45,071 nt of DNA, from assembly GCA_020441665.1 (NCBI GenBank), contig JAGRLT010000164.1:1-45071 (forward strand). Reading direction: 5' to 3'. Positions within the stretch are counted from its first letter, which is position 1. Each line of letters starts with the position of its first letter. The notes below the pieces were generated by a model. It saw only the letters and a program-made list of their open reading frames with translations, was not told the origin of the DNA and searched no databases. Shown here piece after piece: positions 8,549 to 16,071 of the stretch. Source of the DNA: Nitratireductor sp. (lineage in GTDB: Bacteria > Pseudomonadota > Alphaproteobacteria > Rhizobiales > Rhizobiaceae). A program made the translations under genes and the position numbers.

Positions 8549-8690
8549 TTTTCCCGTTTGCACAGGCCGGAAGCGGTCTTTCCATGATCCGCCCGGCTCG
8601 ATGCAGGCGCGGCGGCTTCCGGAGCCGGGCCTGAGGTCAATCGGGCGTTTCGCTATCCTGGAAGAAGCCCGCACGGCCATGGCCGGGGTC

Positions 8691-9359
8691 TCACTCCGAT
8701 CCCAGAATCTCCGTGGGCTGCACGCTTATTTCAAGCAGGCCAAGTGCTTCCATGCCGCCCAAAGTGGAGTCGACCGCCACGGCGGCCAGCACGATGCCCA
8801 TGATCCGGCTGATGATGCTGGCGCCCGTCTTGCCGATGATCCGGTGGATGCTGGAGGCCATCAGCAGGAGCGAGAGCGTGAACAGCAGAACGAGTATCAG
8901 AAGGCAGGCGGTAACGGTCTGATCGGCGATCGTGTTGCTGCTGTTCTCGGTTAGAATGACAACGGCCAGAATGGCGCCGGGCGATGCGATCGACGGCATA
9001 GCCAGCGGAAAGACGGCGCCTGCCAGATGGTCCCTTTCCGCTTCCTCGATCTCCTTGGCCGGTTTCGAATCGCCAAAGATCATGGTCAGGGCGAAAATGA
9101 AGAGCACGATTCCGCCTGCGATCTGAAACGAGCCGAGGCGAAGGCCGAGCGCCTCCAATACCCATTGGCCGGCAATCAGAAACAGCAGCAGCACGAAGGC
9201 TGCGACGGCCACACCCCGGATGGCGAACCGCCTGTGCAGTTCGGACGGCACGCCGACCGTGGCGTACAGGAAAACCGGCAGCGATCCGACGGGGTCGATA
9301 ACCACGAACAGCACGATCAGTTCGCGCACGATCTCCGGCCAGTCGAGTAGTTCTGACAT
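8691..9359 (-). CDS. marC: MarC family integral membrane protein
   Basis: A 222-residue protein with six predicted membrane helices. It has the MarC/YhgN pattern: FVVIDPVGSLPVFL in the first helix, a second-helix AFVLLLFLIAGQWVLEALGL, GGIVLFIFALTMIFG, then a repeat of the pattern with FPLAMPSIASPGAILAVVIL. The family was once linked to multiple antibiotic resistance, but that link has not held up and the function is unknown. It is divergent from the marR-MFS pair, with 176 bases between the starts. Confidence 0.88.
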   Translation of the reverse strand: MSELLDWPEIVRELIVLFVVIDPVGSLPVFLYATVGVPSELHRRFAIRGVAVAAFVLLLFLIAGQWVLEALGLRLGSFQIAGGIVLFIFALTMIFGDSKPAKEIEEAERDHLAGAVFPLAMPSIASPGAILAVVILTENSSNTIADQTVTACLLILVLLFTLSLLLMASSIHRIIGKTGASIISRIMGIVLAAVAVDSTLGGMEALGLLEISVQPTEILGSE

Positions 9360-9490
9360 TATCCCTGTCCCTTGATATGCCGAAGCTGCATCATGGGCAA
9401 TCGATGCCGTCTCGGCAAGGGCGCCCGCCCGTTTGTCGGGAAATCAAACGCGCCGGGTTGGTGGCATGCAGCGGATCGCTTGCCATATAG

Positions 9491-9510
9491 TAAGTATTAC
9501 TTATAATAAG
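9491..9510. promoter_or_regulatory. Overlapping palindromes, candidate MarR operator
   Basis: Two perfect palindromes share bases: TAAGTA-T-TACTTA (9491-9503) and CTTAT-A-ATAAG (9500-9510). They lie 26-45 bases before the marR start codon, in an AT-rich patch that also offers TATAAT-like hexamers. Autorepression by the downstream MarR protein is the natural reading. Confidence 0.55.
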
Positions 9511-9535
9511 TTTTCCGTTTGATGTGTGATTGCCG

Positions 9536-10000
9536 ATGCCTGACGACACCAATTTCGTAATCGCCGACCTGTCGCGACTGATGCGGGCCCAGTTCGAACG
9601 CCTGGTGGAGGGGCAGGGCCTCGGGCTGACCGCCGGGGAGGCGGGGGTGCTGGTTCATCTCAACCGTTGCGGCCCCATCCGGCAGCACCTTCTGGCCGCA
9701 AGGCTCGGGCTTTCCGGCATGACGGTCACCAACTATGTCGATCGCCTGCAGAAGGCGGGGCTGGTGATGCGCGGGGAGGATCCGACCGATCGCCGGGCGA
9801 AGATCGTCAGCCTCACGCCGCAGGCGGCGCTGCCGCTTGCCGAGGTTTCCAGCCTGGGAAAAGCGACCTGGCGGATTGCGAGGGGCGGGATCGACGATGA
9901 CGACTGGAAACAGTTCATCCGCATCGCCTTGAAGATGCGAAGCAATCTGATTGCCGCAAGACGCAGTGAGGCTGCCGGGAAGGAAACAGCCAGTGAGTGA
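9536..10000 (+). CDS. MarR family transcriptional regulator
   Basis: A 154-residue winged-helix regulator. The DNA-binding core runs from GLTAGEAGVLVHLNRCGPIRQ through LAARLGLSGMTVTNYVDRLQ (recognition helix) to the wing with EDPTDRRAKIVSLT, the classic MarR DxRxxxxxLT pattern. An N-terminal dimer helix (VIADLSRLMRAQFERLVEG) and C-terminal helix complete it. ATG at 9536 is chosen; a TTG two codons earlier is in frame. Its end overlaps the MFS gene start by 8 bases, so it very likely controls that pump in response to a small ligand. A palindromic operator lies upstream. Confidence 0.9.
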   Translation: MPDDTNFVIADLSRLMRAQFERLVEGQGLGLTAGEAGVLVHLNRCGPIRQHLLAARLGLSGMTVTNYVDRLQKAGLVMRGEDPTDRRAKIVSLTPQAALPLAEVSSLGKATWRIARGGIDDDDWKQFIRIALKMRSNLIAARRSEAAGKETASE

Positions 10001-11261
10001 GCCGGTTTTGACGCCCCAGCCGATCATGAGCGAACGGCGGGTCAGCCTCCTCGGCGGCCTGTTCGTCGCGATCGGCCCGATATCCATGTCGCTCTACACG
10101 CCCGCAATGCCGGAAGTCGTGTCGAGCTTTGGCACGACCGAGACGCTCGTGAAGTTCACGCTGACCTCCTATTTCGGCGGTTTTGCCTGCGCGCAACTGG
10201 TGGCCGGGCCGGTATCGGATGCCGTCGGCAGGCGGCCCGTGATGTTCTGCTTTCTCGGTATCTATATCGTTGCAAGCATACTGTGCTTCTTTTCCTCGAC
10301 CATCGAGATGCTCGTCCTTTCCAGGTTCCTTCAGGGCGTCGGCGCGTCGGCGGGCGTGGCGATCTCGCGGGCGATCGTTCGCGATCTGTATACGGGCGAG
10401 CAATCGTCGCGGATCATGAATCTTATCGGCATCATACTGGCGATCGGTCCCGCGCTCTCGCCCACGCTGGGCGGGCTTATCCTGCTCCAGCTCGGCTGGC
10501 GGGCAATATTCCTCTTCATGCTGGGGGCCGCCATCCTCACCCTGCTGCTGATGGTCCTGGGGATGAAGGAGACCGTAACGTCGCCGGTTGCGGGGATCAG
10601 CCCCGGCGGGCAGATCCGCACCTATGGGCGCCTGCTGACCAACCGGCACTTCACAACGACATCGCTGATTATTGGAGGGGCGGTCGGAGCCATCTACACG
10701 CAGGCGACCTTCCTGCCGTTCATCCTCATGGACGCGGTGGGGCTGACGCCCACCCAGTTCGGTATTGCGATGCTGTTCCAGTCCGGCGCCTTCTTCCTGG
10801 GCTCGCTGGTGATGCGCTACCTGATGAAGCGGATCAGCGCCTACAGGCTGGTCTTTCCCGGCATGATGCTGATTCTCGCCGGAAGCGCGGCGATGCCGCT
10901 GCAGCTTTTCATGGCGCCGGGCCTGCTTACGGTAATGCTGCCGGTTTCCGTCTATGTTTTCGGCATCGCCTTCGTGATGCCCGCGATCTCGACCGCCGCT
11001 CTGGCGCCTTTCGCCCGCGAGGCCGGCGCGGCTTCCGCCCTGCTGGGCTTTGTCCAGATGGGTTCCGGGCTGCTGGGCGGCTCGGTGGGTGCCCTGTTCG
11101 GCAATCCGACCCTGGCCATGGCCACCATCGTGCCGACAATGGGCGTGATTTCCTATGTTGCCTATCGCGCCTATCTGTCCAATCCGCACATCGCCGAGCC
11201 CGAGCCGCGGTCGGATGTCATCAGCGCGCCGCCTGTCGGCCGTTCCCTGTTCCGCGACTGA
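9993..11261 (+). CDS. MFS drug efflux transporter, Bcr/CflA type
   Basis: A protein of about 422 residues with twelve membrane helices. The Bcr/CflA (DHA1) signature is clear: ISMSLYTPAMPEVVSSFG, then QLVAGPVSDAVGRRPVMFCF (motif A) and RFLQGVGASAGVAISRAIVRD. The likely activity is proton-driven export of a drug or metabolite across the inner membrane. I place the start at GTG 9993, inside the end of marR, because AAGGA stands 8 bases ahead; ATG 10026 is an alternative without a ribosome binding site. Substrate is not predictable from sequence. Confidence 0.87.
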   Translation: MSEPVLTPQPIMSERRVSLLGGLFVAIGPISMSLYTPAMPEVVSSFGTTETLVKFTLTSYFGGFACAQLVAGPVSDAVGRRPVMFCFLGIYIVASILCFFSSTIEMLVLSRFLQGVGASAGVAISRAIVRDLYTGEQSSRIMNLIGIILAIGPALSPTLGGLILLQLGWRAIFLFMLGAAILTLLLMVLGMKETVTSPVAGISPGGQIRTYGRLLTNRHFTTTSLIIGGAVGAIYTQATFLPFILMDAVGLTPTQFGIAMLFQSGAFFLGSLVMRYLMKRISAYRLVFPGMMLILAGSAAMPLQLFMAPGLLTVMLPVSVYVFGIAFVMPAISTAALAPFAREAGAASALLGFVQMGSGLLGGSVGALFGNPTLAMATIVPTMGVISYVAYRAYLSNPHIAEPEPRSDVISAPPVGRSLFRD

Positions 11262-11306
11262 CGGCCGCCGCTTGCCGCGGGTCGAGGCTGCGCTCCTTTG
11301 CCTGCC

Positions 11307-12029
11307 TCACGGCAGTGCGGCGGCAAGGATCGCCTGAACATGGGCTGCCATGGTGTCGACGAAGGTGATGCCGTCGGCTTCGAAAACCACCGCTCCAGCG
11401 CGTTCGGGGAAGGCGGGTGCGAGATCCGTGCAGCCCAGAACGACGATGGACCGCGCCGGCTCGCCAATCCGCTGCCTGCAGTAGTCGATCAGCGGGCCAC
11501 GGCCTTCCCTAGCCCTTGCGGTGTAGAAATAGGCATTGAGGAGGGCGCTCAATCCGGCCACGTCCGCCTCGGAAGGCGGTCCGATCGGCGTCAGGCCGAT
11601 GGCGCGGAGCGGGGCGTCGAAGAGGCCGTTTTGCGTCGTCACGGCGGTTCCAAGGACCAGCGCCTGCTTCTCCGTCTGGCCGCGCAAGGCGGCTGCGGCC
11701 GCATCGAGGATGCTCACGACCGGAATCGCCGTGCCGCGCATAATGCTGGAAAGCCGCGCATGCGGGGTGGCCGATGCGATGGCCGCGATCGCGCATCCGC
11801 CCGCATCCAGCCGGTTCAGCGCATCGCGGAACAAGCCGTCAAAGGTCCGCCAGCTTTCCGCCCGACCGGGTTCGCCACGCGCGCCGAGCGTCTCGCGCAT
11901 GTCGAGCGATTCGACCATCATCGGCGGCGATCCGCCCGGGCAATGCGCCCGCGCCGCTTCGCACAGACCGGCGTAGTAGGCCGCCGTGGCAGGCCAGCCG
12001 ACGCCGCCGACAATCCCGATCTTCTTCAT
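11307..12029 (-). CDS. Aspartate/glutamate racemase superfamily protein with altered first active-site motif
   Basis: A 240-residue protein starting MKKIGIVGGVGWPATAAYYAGL, the N-terminus of the Asp/Glu racemase superfamily. The second catalytic cysteine is present in VVLGCTDLAPAF near residue 195. The first, normally in a C(T)NT-x-H motif, is missing: the equivalent stretch reads IASATPHAR, lacking both Cys and Asn. A two-base racemase mechanism is therefore doubtful; one-cysteine relatives include arylmalonate decarboxylase. The gene is divergent from an ArsR-type regulator 91 bases away, which may control it. It is convergent with the MFS gene. Confidence 0.75.
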   Translation of the reverse strand: MKKIGIVGGVGWPATAAYYAGLCEAARAHCPGGSPPMMVESLDMRETLGARGEPGRAESWRTFDGLFRDALNRLDAGGCAIAAIASATPHARLSSIMRGTAIPVVSILDAAAAALRGQTEKQALVLGTAVTTQNGLFDAPLRAIGLTPIGPPSEADVAGLSALLNAYFYTARAREGRGPLIDYCRQRIGEPARSIVVLGCTDLAPAFPERAGAVVFEADGITFVDTMAAHVQAILAAALP

Positions 12030-12102
12030 GCTGTCTTCCACGCCGTCGGTTGAATCCGCGCCGGCGGGGCCGCCGGCATCTGGACAAAATCGTACTATTA
12101 CT

Positions 12103-12122
12103 ATATAGGATATATCCAATAT
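12103..12122. promoter_or_regulatory. 20-bp near-perfect palindrome over the arsR-type start codon
   Basis: ATATAGGATA faces TATCCAATAT with 9 of 10 positions matched; the core GGATATATCC (12108-12117) is perfect. It covers the ribosome-binding region and the first bases of the ATG at 12121. A TGGACA at 12081 and TATATA at 12102 could serve as promoter elements. Binding here would block transcription or translation start of the regulator. Confidence 0.5.
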
Positions 12123-12462
12123 GGCAACCGACCCACCCGAAATCCTGACTGCGCTGCGGGCACTGTCCAATCCCCGGCGGCTCGAAATCATGACGTGGTT
12201 GCGCGACCCGACGGCGCATTTCCCGCCGCAGCGCGATGGCGATCTGATCGAGGACGGGGTCTGCGTCGGCTTCATCACCAAGAAATGCGGCCTCAGCCAA
12301 CCCACCACGACCGCCCATATGCAGGTACTGGCGGATGCCGGCCTGGTGACCTCGAAAAAGATCAGGAACTGGGTTTTCTACAAGCCGGACCACGGGCATC
12401 TGTCCGAACTGATCGAGGCGTTGGGCGACCGGCTTCTCAGCGCCGCGACCGGGGAGGATTGA
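12121..12462 (+). CDS. ArsR/SmtB-type transcriptional regulator
   Basis: A 113-residue winged-helix protein: ILTALRALSNPRRLEIMTWLRD is the typical ArsR opening, followed by an insertion (FPPQRDGDLIEDGVCVGFIT) and then the recognition helix CGLSQPTTTAHMQVLADAGLV and wing SKKIRNWVFYKPD. No ELCVCDL metal box is present; two cysteines (VCVGF, KKCGL) lie in and after the insertion, so redox or metal sensing is possible but unproven. A near-perfect palindrome overlaps its start codon. The racemase-like gene is divergent and the methyltransferase follows at 75 bases; either could be its target. Confidence 0.85.
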   Translation: MATDPPEILTALRALSNPRRLEIMTWLRDPTAHFPPQRDGDLIEDGVCVGFITKKCGLSQPTTTAHMQVLADAGLVTSKKIRNWVFYKPDHGHLSELIEALGDRLLSAATGED

Positions 12463-12537
12463 CAAGGGAAAGGACGGTCGGATCTACGGCAACCGCGCTC
12501 CGGGAAGAGGACGTCCGCAACTCAGGGAGATCTGAAG

Positions 12538-13341
12538 ATGGCAATGGAGGCGAAATTCGACGCATGGTCGCAAGGCCAGAGCTACGAACACTATATGGGC
12601 CGCTGGAGCCAGCGGATCGCAGCGGCATTTCTCGCCTGGCTCAGGCCTGCCACGGACCGGCAATGGCTGGAAATCGGCTGCGGCACCGGTGCGCTCACCT
12701 CGGCCATCCTGGCGGCGGCGGCACCGTGCTCGATCATCGCCACCGACGCCTCGAAGGACTTCGTCGAGCATGCCCGGGCCGCCGTGCCGGATGAACGTGT
12801 CCGCTATCTGGTGGCCGATGCGCTGTCGCTTCCCTCGCAAGACCATTCGATCGACATCGTGGCCTCGGCGCTGGTGCTGAACTTCATCGCCGACCGGCCG
12901 GCCGCCCTTGCCGAGATGCGCCGCGTGCTGCGGCCCGACGGCCAGATCGCCTTCTATGTGTGGGATTATCCCGGCGGCGGCGTCGGTTTCATCGACGCGT
13001 TCTGGAAGGCGGCGGCCGAGATCGACCCCGAAGCCGCGGCGCTCGATGAGAGTACGCGGTTTCCGTTCTGCACCCGGGAAGGGCTTGCCGATCTTTGCCG
13101 GGCGGCCGGAATTGCCGGTGCGGAAGTGGTGCCGATCGAGATCGACACGCTCTTTCCCGACTTCGAAGCGTTCTGGCATCCCTTCACGCTCGGCGCCGGA
13201 CCCGCTCCTGGCTATTGCACGCGCCTGTCCGAGGATCGGCGGATGGCGCTCAAGGAGCGGCTGGCGGCAAAACTTGGGGCCGGCGGCCCGATTTCCCTGC
13301 CGGCCCGAGCCTGGGCCGTGCGGGCGCCTCTTGGGGGATGA
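12538..13341 (+). CDS. Class I SAM-dependent methyltransferase
   Basis: A 267-residue cytoplasmic enzyme with the Methyltransf_11-like fold. Motif I is WLEIGCGTGALTSAIL (residues about 43-58), motif II has the acidic end IIATDASKDFVEHAR, motif III is YLVADALSLPSQDHSIDIV, and motif post-I/IV reads MRRVLRPDGQIAFYVWDY. It probably acts on a small molecule; the substrate is not predictable. A GGGAGA ribosome binding site precedes the ATG. It shares orientation with the ArsR-type regulator. Confidence 0.85.
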   Translation: MAMEAKFDAWSQGQSYEHYMGRWSQRIAAAFLAWLRPATDRQWLEIGCGTGALTSAILAAAAPCSIIATDASKDFVEHARAAVPDERVRYLVADALSLPSQDHSIDIVASALVLNFIADRPAALAEMRRVLRPDGQIAFYVWDYPGGGVGFIDAFWKAAAEIDPEAAALDESTRFPFCTREGLADLCRAAGIAGAEVVPIEIDTLFPDFEAFWHPFTLGAGPAPGYCTRLSEDRRMALKERLAAKLGAGGPISLPARAWAVRAPLGG

Positions 13342-13452
13342 AGGCCGGAGAACCGGATAACCGACCGACTTCCTATCTTTCGAGCGCCGGGATCCGGCCG
13401 ATTGCTGGAATTCCGCGCCGGGCCGGACGCGCCGCCGTGTGTGGCAGCGTTC

Positions 13453-14148
13453 TCAGCCAGCTTCCTTCAGCCGATAGCGGGACAGGATATCGGCCACGTT
13501 TTCCGCCCGTTCGTCTTCGGGGTTCAGCAGGGCCCTGTCCTGAACCCCATGCAGATGGCTGTGCATCTGTCCCATCGCGCCCTCTGCGTCGCCGGCGGCA
13601 ATCGCGGCAATGATCTCGGCATGTTCCTCGACACCGCATTCGGCCGAATGGACCTGGGCGAACCGCGCGAGGATCAGCGAGCAGCGCGATACGATCTCGT
13701 TGACGTAGCTGGCCAGGATCGGCGAACCGGTCAATTCGGCCAGCAGGATGTGGAACTCGCCGGCGAGCCGGATCGACCGGGTGCCGTCCTTGCCCAGGGC
13801 ATTCTGCTCCTCGGCGAGATGCGCCTTCAGCGCCTTGACGATCGGCCTGGTGTCCATTCCGCACAGGCGCCGCATCACCTCCCGCTCGAGGCATTGCCGC
13901 ATGTCGAAGATGTCGTTGGCTTCCTCGATGGTCGGCTGGGCGACGGATGCGCCGCGATTTGGCCGGATGTCGACGAGCCCTTCCGCGTCCAGGCGGACCA
14001 GCGCATTGCGTACAATCGTCCGGCTGACGCCGAAGGTTTCACCGATCGAATCCTCGGGTAGTTTCGTGCCCGGTTTCAACGCCTGCTCGATGATCGCCTG
14101 TCGCAGGGAATCGTAGACGGAGATGGTGCGCTTCGGAGGTTTATGCAT
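13453..14148 (-). CDS. GntR family regulator with FCD ligand domain
   Basis: A 231-residue regulator of the FadR/FCD subfamily. Residues 10-70 form the winged helix-turn-helix: SVYDSLRQAIIEQALKPGTKLPED, then FGVSRTIVRNALVRLDAEGLV and RPNRGASVAQP. The C-terminal all-helical FCD domain shows the likely metal/ligand histidines in EFHILLAEL, EEHAEIIAAI and HSHLHGV. It is divergent from the ABC transporter-amidohydrolase operon; the 288-base intergenic region carries several palindromes of the type bound by this subfamily, so it very likely represses that operon and itself until a carboxylate-type inducer binds. Confidence 0.9.
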   Translation of the reverse strand: MHKPPKRTISVYDSLRQAIIEQALKPGTKLPEDSIGETFGVSRTIVRNALVRLDAEGLVDIRPNRGASVAQPTIEEANDIFDMRQCLEREVMRRLCGMDTRPIVKALKAHLAEEQNALGKDGTRSIRLAGEFHILLAELTGSPILASYVNEIVSRCSLILARFAQVHSAECGVEEHAEIIAAIAAGDAEGAMGQMHSHLHGVQDRALLNPEDERAENVADILSRYRLKEAG

Positions 14149-14163
14149 GTTTTCAGTTGCTTA

Positions 14164-14284
14164 ACGATGTATCGTCTGGTTTCCTGGTCGAGTGTCACGC
14201 CCGGCGCGACAACGATAGCAGGTAATGAACACCTTGTATCGCATACTTGGATTGTATGCAATTTTCTATTTTTTTGTAGACAAA
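14164..14284. promoter_or_regulatory. Cluster of GntR/FCD-type operator palindromes
   Basis: Four inverted repeats lie between gntR and the ABC operon: ACGAT-GT-ATCGT (14164-14175), GTAT-CGC-ATAC (14236-14246), ATTG-TATG-CAAT (14251-14262) and TTTGT-AG-ACAAA (14273-14284). The last two differ by a single base from TTGTATACAA, a common FCD-family site. TTGTAT is also directly repeated at 14234 and 14252. The first repeat is 16 bases from the gntR start, fitting autoregulation. Confidence 0.6.
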
Positions 14285-14436
14285 CATATGACCATCTCCT
14301 AGGCTGCGCCGATCTCGGTACGGGAACGGCCGGCCGAGACTCGACCGGGGCACGCGAAGGCCCCGGTTGGCCCACGAAGCTGAAGATTTCGGATGCAGGG
14401 CGAGAGGCGATTGCATCCAGATCAGGGAGGTTATCC

Positions 14437-16008
14437 ATGTTGACGAAGTTTGAACCCAGGTCCGTCCTGGCCGGAGCGCTGGTTGCGGCGTTTATTGGCA
14501 CGGGCGCCATGGCGGAGACCGTTCGATGGGGCGCGCCGCGCGATATCGTGTCGCTCGACCCCTATTCCTATGGCGACAGCTATACCATCAACTTTCTGAA
14601 CCACATCTACGAGGGGCTGGTTCGCTACAATCGCGATCTCAAGATCGAGCCGGCGCTCGCGACCTCGTGGGAGATCGTGTCGCCGACGACCTGGCGCTTC
14701 AAGCTGCGCGAGGGCGTCAAGTTCCACAATGGCAACGATTTTACCGCGGAAGACGTGCTGGCATCGCTCGTCCGCGTGAGCGACGAGACCTCGCCGCTGA
14801 AGGGCAACCTGCCGGCCTACAAGAGCGCCACCGTCGTCGACGACCACACGATCGACATCGAATTGACCGGTCCCTATCCGCTGCTGCTCAACGACCTGAC
14901 CAACATCCATATCTTCGACAAGGACTGGCTGGTCGAGAACAATGCCGAAAAGCCGACCGATGTCAGCGCCGGCGTGGAAGGCTATGCGACCTTCAACGCC
15001 AACGGAACGGGTCCCTTCAAGCTCGAATCGCGCACGCCGGAAGCCCAGACGATCCTGGTGGTCAACGAGAACTGGTGGGACGAGCCGCAGCACAATCTGA
15101 CCCGCATCGAGTTCCAGCCCGTTTCCTCGGCGGCCACCCGCGTTGCCGCGCTGCTGTCGGGCGAGGTGGATTTCGTCGACAACGCGCCGGTGCAGGATCT
15201 GCCGCGGCTTGAGGCGGCGCCCAATCTCAAGGTGCTGGAGCGGACCGACCTGCGCACGGTGATGCTCGGCTTCAACCGCCGGGAAGAGCTGGTTGCCGGC
15301 GGTAAGAACCCGATGAACGATCTGCGGGTGCGTCAGGCGATGCAGATGGCCGTCGACATGGATCTGATCCAGACCAAGGTCATGCGCGGCAAGTCGCGCA
15401 ATGCCGGAACGCTGGTGGCGCCGTCGATCCCCGGCTACTCCGCCGATCTTGATACCGTCGTGTCCGCCGATGTGGAAAAGGCCAAGGCGCTGATGGCGGA
15501 GGCCGGCTATCCGGACGGGTTCGAGTTCGACTTCGTCTGCACCAATGAGAGCTATGTGAACGAGGAGCAGTTCTGTCAGGCGATCGCCTCGATGTGGTCG
15601 CGGATCGGCCTCAAGCCGCGCCTCGATGTTGGACCGACCGCCAAGCAGACGCCCAAGCGGGCCAATGGCAAGGCGGACGTCTACACGATCGGCTGGGCGA
15701 CCCTGCCGATGCTCGATACCTATTCGATCCTGGTCCAGATGCTGCACAGCAAGGAAGGCAATGCCGGCGTGTTCAACTGGGGTGGCTGGTCATATCCTGA
15801 GATCGACCGCCTGACCGATGAGGCATCGGTCGAGCTCGACCGGGACAAGCGCCTGGCGATGGAGACCGAAGCGCTGAAGATCGCCAAGGACGAGATCGTC
15901 ATGATGCCGCTGCACCAGCAGCCGATGGCCTGGGCCATCTCGTCCGACTTCAAGGATTTCCCGCAGTTCCCGGATAACAAGCCGCGGCTGTGGTACGTCA
16001 CCAAGTAA
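14437..16008 (+). CDS. ABC transporter substrate-binding protein, family 5 (dipeptide/oligopeptide type)
   Basis: A 523-residue periplasmic protein. A Sec signal peptide ends near GAMAETV (residue about 27). The mature part follows the SBP_bac_5 pattern: LDPYSYGDSYTINFLNHIYEGLVRYN, LATSWEIVSPTTWRFKLREGVKFHNG, and DLRVRQAMQMAVDMDLI. Despite the name, family members bind peptides, opines, sugars or other amides; the substrate here is unknown but presumably is processed by the two amidohydrolases of the operon. GGGAGG stands 6 bases before the ATG at 14437; a longer in-frame extension upstream runs through operator sequence and is not credible. Confidence 0.9.
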   Translation: MLTKFEPRSVLAGALVAAFIGTGAMAETVRWGAPRDIVSLDPYSYGDSYTINFLNHIYEGLVRYNRDLKIEPALATSWEIVSPTTWRFKLREGVKFHNGNDFTAEDVLASLVRVSDETSPLKGNLPAYKSATVVDDHTIDIELTGPYPLLLNDLTNIHIFDKDWLVENNAEKPTDVSAGVEGYATFNANGTGPFKLESRTPEAQTILVVNENWWDEPQHNLTRIEFQPVSSAATRVAALLSGEVDFVDNAPVQDLPRLEAAPNLKVLERTDLRTVMLGFNRREELVAGGKNPMNDLRVRQAMQMAVDMDLIQTKVMRGKSRNAGTLVAPSIPGYSADLDTVVSADVEKAKALMAEAGYPDGFEFDFVCTNESYVNEEQFCQAIASMWSRIGLKPRLDVGPTAKQTPKRANGKADVYTIGWATLPMLDTYSILVQMLHSKEGNAGVFNWGGWSYPEIDRLTDEASVELDRDKRLAMETEALKIAKDEIVMMPLHQQPMAWAISSDFKDFPQFPDNKPRLWYVTK

Positions 16009-16018
16009 GCTCCGGGTT

Positions 16019-16042
16019 GGGGCGGCGCCTTGGCGTCGCCCC
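16019..16042 (+). other. Intercistronic hairpin after the binding-protein gene
   Basis: A 10-bp stem, GGGGCGGCGC with GCGTCGCCCC, closes a CTTG loop 10 bases after the stop codon. There is no T-run. Hairpins in this position in ABC operons usually protect the upstream mRNA end and let the binding protein be made in excess over the permeases. Confidence 0.65.
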
Positions 16043-16071
16043 TGCTTCAAGCGTTTGGAGAAGGTGAAGCG

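Noticed and set aside
8483-8680. Minus-strand reading frame over the tRNA giving a peptide with WARQDSNLRPSGYEPPAL
   Set aside because: It is the antisense translation of the tRNA gene, a well-known source of false protein annotations.
9915-11189. Minus-strand open frame opposite the MFS gene
   Set aside because: The translation is low-complexity Arg/Gly/His/Gln sequence; the plus-strand MFS protein is clearly real.
14143-14436. N-terminal extension of the substrate-binding protein from 14143
   Set aside because: It would run through the operators and put about 98 residues before a normal signal peptide with a strong ribosome binding site.
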